From Anammoximicrobium sp964409865 (lineage in GTDB: Bacteria > Planctomycetota > Planctomycetia > Pirellulales > Pirellulaceae), in the NCBI GenBank assembly GCA_964409865.1, contig CAYPGE010000007.1:1-60827 (forward strand): DNA of 60,827 nucleotides, given 5' to 3'. Of this stretch, positions 58,324-60,827 are shown one piece after another (position 1 is the stretch's first letter; every line of letters starts with the position of its first letter). A model generated the notes under the pieces. The model saw only the letters and a list, made by a program, of their open reading frames with translations, made no database searches and was not told where the DNA came from. The position numbers were made by a program, and so were the translations under genes.

Positions 58324-60827
58324 ATGATATCCCATCGGTCCCGGTTCCTGGCACCAGCTGCTGCCGCCGTACTGGTCTTGTCGGCCCAGTGCGCTTCGCC
58401 TGCAGAACATGAGACCACGCTGCGCGGCGGAACGATTGCTGAAGGCAGTGCCCGGTCGCCGGCCGTGAAAGCGTGGCAGGTCACGCCGACGGCAATGGTC
58501 TCGCGCGATAACCCGCCGCTCCAGAGAATCGACCTTACCGTCGACAGCGGGCAGCCGCTGGAGGCGTGCGTGCTGAGCGTCTGGGCGGGCGAGCGGTTGT
58601 TGGCCGAGAAGCCGCTCGGGGCGCTGAGCAAGGGCGCCAATTCCGTATCGGTGCTGCTGAAGGAACCGCAGAATTCCGTCCCGACGCGGTGGGTCTTGTC
58701 GGACGGTTCCCAAACGCTCGCCGAGCAGACGTTGACGTGGAATCCGCCCCGCCATTGGACGATCTACGTCGTCAAGAGTGCGCACGTCGATATCGGATTG
58801 CACGATTCCCAGTACAAACAGCGGTTGATGACCGTCGAGTCCATCGATCGCGCACGCGAGTTGGCCGACCAGACGGCGGATTGGCCGGATGCGTCGCGAT
58901 ACCGCTACGTGATCGAGGGGATGTGGTGGTGGTTGAACTATCCGCAGGACCGCTCGGAACGGGCGGCGAATGAAGTCGTTGAGAAATACGTTAAACACGG
59001 CCTGTTCGACATCGGGGCCTCGCATGCGGGCAACCACACTCAAGCGTACGGCAATGAAGAACTGTGCCGCAGCGCCTACTATGCCCAGCAGTTGCGCCAG
59101 CGCTGGAACGTGGCGGGCGACACCATGCTGATGGTCGACAACAACGGGATCACTTGGCCGCTGGTCACGGCCTACGCCGACGCGGGGATCAGGAATCTCC
59201 TGTTTCTTCCGAATGCCTGGAATCCCACGACCGTGGGCGGCAGCCGGATCGACGTGGGCTGGGACTCGCCGCTGCCGCACCTGTTCTACTGGCAGGGGCC
59301 GGACGCGAAGAGCCGGTTGCTGGTTTGGGCCAACCCGCATTACACCGGCTCGGGTGAAGCCTTCGGGCTCAGAGCCCCTTCGCCGGAAGCCGCCGCCGCG
59401 AAGATGGCCGGACAACTCGCCAAACTCGAAGCGCGCTATCCTTACGACATCTGGCTCACCTCGTTCTACTGGGACAACGAACAGCCCGGTTCCGGTTTTG
59501 CGACGTTCGCCAAGGCGTGGAATGCCCGATGGCGCTGGCCCGAGTTACGAACGGTCGGCGATTTGTCCGAGCCGTTCCGCAAGGTTGAGGAGCGGCTCGG
59601 CGACCGGATCCCGACGCTGCGGGGCGACATCACCGGCGGATGGGCACAGCATCCGCTTTCGACGCCGACGCTGCTGGCCCAGAAACGGGCCGCGGACCGG
59701 CTGCTGCCCACGGCGGAAAAACTGGCCACGTTGGCGCGGCTGGCAGATCCCGACTTCATCTACCCTTCGATCGCGTTCCGCCGCGCGTGGGACGCGCTGA
59801 TCTCGAACGACGAGCACGGCTACGGCGTCAGCCACTACCAAGGGCGCCCCGTCTACGACACCTGGATGCAGAAGCGGGATTGGATCGAGCGGGGGCTGGC
59901 CGTGGCCGAGTCGGAGAGCGCCCGCGCCCTGGAAGCACTTGCTGCTCTGGTGTCCGCGGAATCACCGTCAGTTTTCGTTTTCAACCCCACGCTGCACCGA
60001 CGGTGCGAAATCGTCGAGGTCGAACTGCCGGAGTCCTGTGCCGGGCTGCGCGCGGTCCATCAAGCGAACGGCTCGCCGTTGCCCGCCGTGGCGGAAGGAC
60101 GCAAGCTGCGTTTCCGCTCGGCCGAGATCCCTTCGCTCGGTTATGCTCTGTTTCAACTCGCCCAGGGCGAGGTTGCTACGGTTGCCAGACGCCCGTCCGC
60201 CGAACCCCCGTCGCTGGAAAACGACTTCTACCGCGTGACGTTCGCCAAGGACGGCACGATGACCGGAATCTTCGACAAGCAACTCCAGCGGCAACTGATC
60301 GACGTCTCGGCCCCGTATCGGTGCAACCAGCTCGTCTATACGAAGGACGTACACAAGAGCTTCGCCTCGCCCGGTCAAGCGAAGTTCGAGATCGAGACCT
60401 GCCCGTTGGCTCAAACGGTGATCGCCCGCCTGGAAGATCCGGTAAGTGGTGCCGCGATCGAGCAGCGCGTGACCCTGCCGGCTCACGAGAAGCGCATCGA
60501 TATCGACAACACCCTGGATCACGTCTGCGATCTGGCCAGCAACGACCGCTGGCACCGCTTCGGCTACTATGCCTTTCCGTTCGACGTCCCCGGCGGCATG
60601 TTCCGGGTGAACCTGAACGGCTGCGTCGCCCGCCCGCACGACGACCAGACGGCCCACGGAACCGAGGCCTATCTGGCGGCCCGCGACTGGATCGACGTCG
60701 GCAACGACCGGTTCGGCGTCACGTTGGTCCAGTTCGACAGCCATCTGGTCGAGTGCGGCGAGATCCATGCCGACAAGAAGGCGTTCGGCCCACGACCGGC
60801 CACGACGCACCTGTACTCCTACGTGTT
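58324..60827 (+). CDS. GH38-like alpha-mannosidase, exported, cut by the window end
   Basis: At least 834 residues are encoded and the frame is still open at the window edge. A signal peptide (about 1-27) and a beta domain (to about 140) precede the GH38-type catalytic domain. 'KSAHVDIGLHDSQYKQRL' (His154, Asp156) corresponds to the zinc-binding 'HxDxG' motif, and 'FDIGASHAGNHTQAYGNEEL', 'MLMVDNNGITWPLVTAYADAG' follow. The C-terminal beta-sandwich starts at about 620 ('LENDFYRVTFAKDGTMTG'). It removes alpha-linked mannose in known members. AGGAGG before ATG 58324 sets the start. Confidence 0.85.
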   Translation, partial: MISHRSRFLAPAAAAVLVLSAQCASPAEHETTLRGGTIAEGSARSPAVKAWQVTPTAMVSRDNPPLQRIDLTVDSGQPLEACVLSVWAGERLLAEKPLGALSKGANSVSVLLKEPQNSVPTRWVLSDGSQTLAEQTLTWNPPRHWTIYVVKSAHVDIGLHDSQYKQRLMTVESIDRARELADQTADWPDASRYRYVIEGMWWWLNYPQDRSERAANEVVEKYVKHGLFDIGASHAGNHTQAYGNEELCRSAYYAQQLRQRWNVAGDTMLMVDNNGITWPLVTAYADAGIRNLLFLPNAWNPTTVGGSRIDVGWDSPLPHLFYWQGPDAKSRLLVWANPHYTGSGEAFGLRAPSPEAAAAKMAGQLAKLEARYPYDIWLTSFYWDNEQPGSGFATFAKAWNARWRWPELRTVGDLSEPFRKVEERLGDRIPTLRGDITGGWAQHPLSTPTLLAQKRAADRLLPTAEKLATLARLADPDFIYPSIAFRRAWDALISNDEHGYGVSHYQGRPVYDTWMQKRDWIERGLAVAESESARALEALAALVSAESPSVFVFNPTLHRRCEIVEVELPESCAGLRAVHQANGSPLPAVAEGRKLRFRSAEIPSLGYALFQLAQGEVATVARRPSAEPPSLENDFYRVTFAKDGTMTGIFDKQLQRQLIDVSAPYRCNQLVYTKDVHKSFASPGQAKFEIETCPLAQTVIARLEDPVSGAAIEQRVTLPAHEKRIDIDNTLDHVCDLASNDRWHRFGYYAFPFDVPGGMFRVNLNGCVARPHDDQTAHGTEAYLAARDWIDVGNDRFGVTLVQFDSHLVECGEIHADKKAFGPRPATTHLYSYV

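Overview
The window is GC-rich, densely coded DNA that looks like a planctomycete chromosome (Pirellulales-like). The basis is the protein repertoire: a sulfatase with a CSPSR formylglycine motif, neighbouring DUF1800 and DUF1501 proteins, many Tat-exported TIM-barrel and Gfo/Idh/MocA proteins, an HzsA-related triheme protein, an octaheme cytochrome with TPRs, HEAT-repeat proteins and PQQ-like propellers. No rRNA, tRNA, CRISPR array, prophage or intact transposase was recognised.

Layout. 1-9.1 kb: small membrane proteins, an HtrA-like protease, aat (leucyl/phenylalanyl-tRNA-protein transferase), a BatA/VWA membrane protein, rdgB (XTP/dITP pyrophosphatase) and a sulfatase. 9.1-13.1 kb: a 5'-truncated heparinase-like reading frame converging on a GH95-like glycosidase. 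13.1-18.3 kb: an FHA-ABC transporter coupled to a HEAT-repeat protein, then a small exported protein. 18.4-20.5 kb: an intact neutral-ceramidase-like protein beside rearranged remnants of a paralogue. 20.7-29.4 kb: an octaheme c-type cytochrome, a MazE-like antitoxin with a truncated toxin gene, a YdjY-like protein, a TIM-barrel protein, the DUF1800/DUF1501 pair and a DUF4160/DUF2442 pair. 29.7-36.9 kb: a gliding-type ABC exporter operon (large membrane protein, ATPase, permease, HEAT protein). 37-60.8 kb: a mostly co-directional catabolic region with a TIM-barrel isomerase, two MFS transporters, three Gfo/Idh/MocA oxidoreductases, a glycyl radical enzyme (GRE) with its activase, two BNR/sialidase-like proteins, an exported class-I amidotransferase-like protein, an (alpha/alpha)-barrel-like protein, an HzsA-related triheme protein, a PQQ-like propeller and a GH38-like alpha-mannosidase cut by the window edge.

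How the genes fit together. The 37-50 kb genes read as uptake, oxidation and radical-based cleavage or elimination of a sugar, sugar acid or cyclitol. The activase gene overlaps the upstream oxidoreductase by GTGA, and the GRE follows 17 bp later. The GRE has the C-terminal glycyl-radical motif, but its putative active-site Cys is followed by Asn-Trp-Met instead of the Cys-x-Glu of GRE dehydratases, so the reaction cannot be assigned.

The other main theme is small inverted-repeat DNA. I count 17 REP-like hairpins that differ in stem sequence but share a three-base TCC loop, nearly all with a GTAG head. Three genes use the TAG of that head as their stop codon. Other small palindromic elements are present in two copies, sit inside coding sequences, or sit at the break points of decayed genes.
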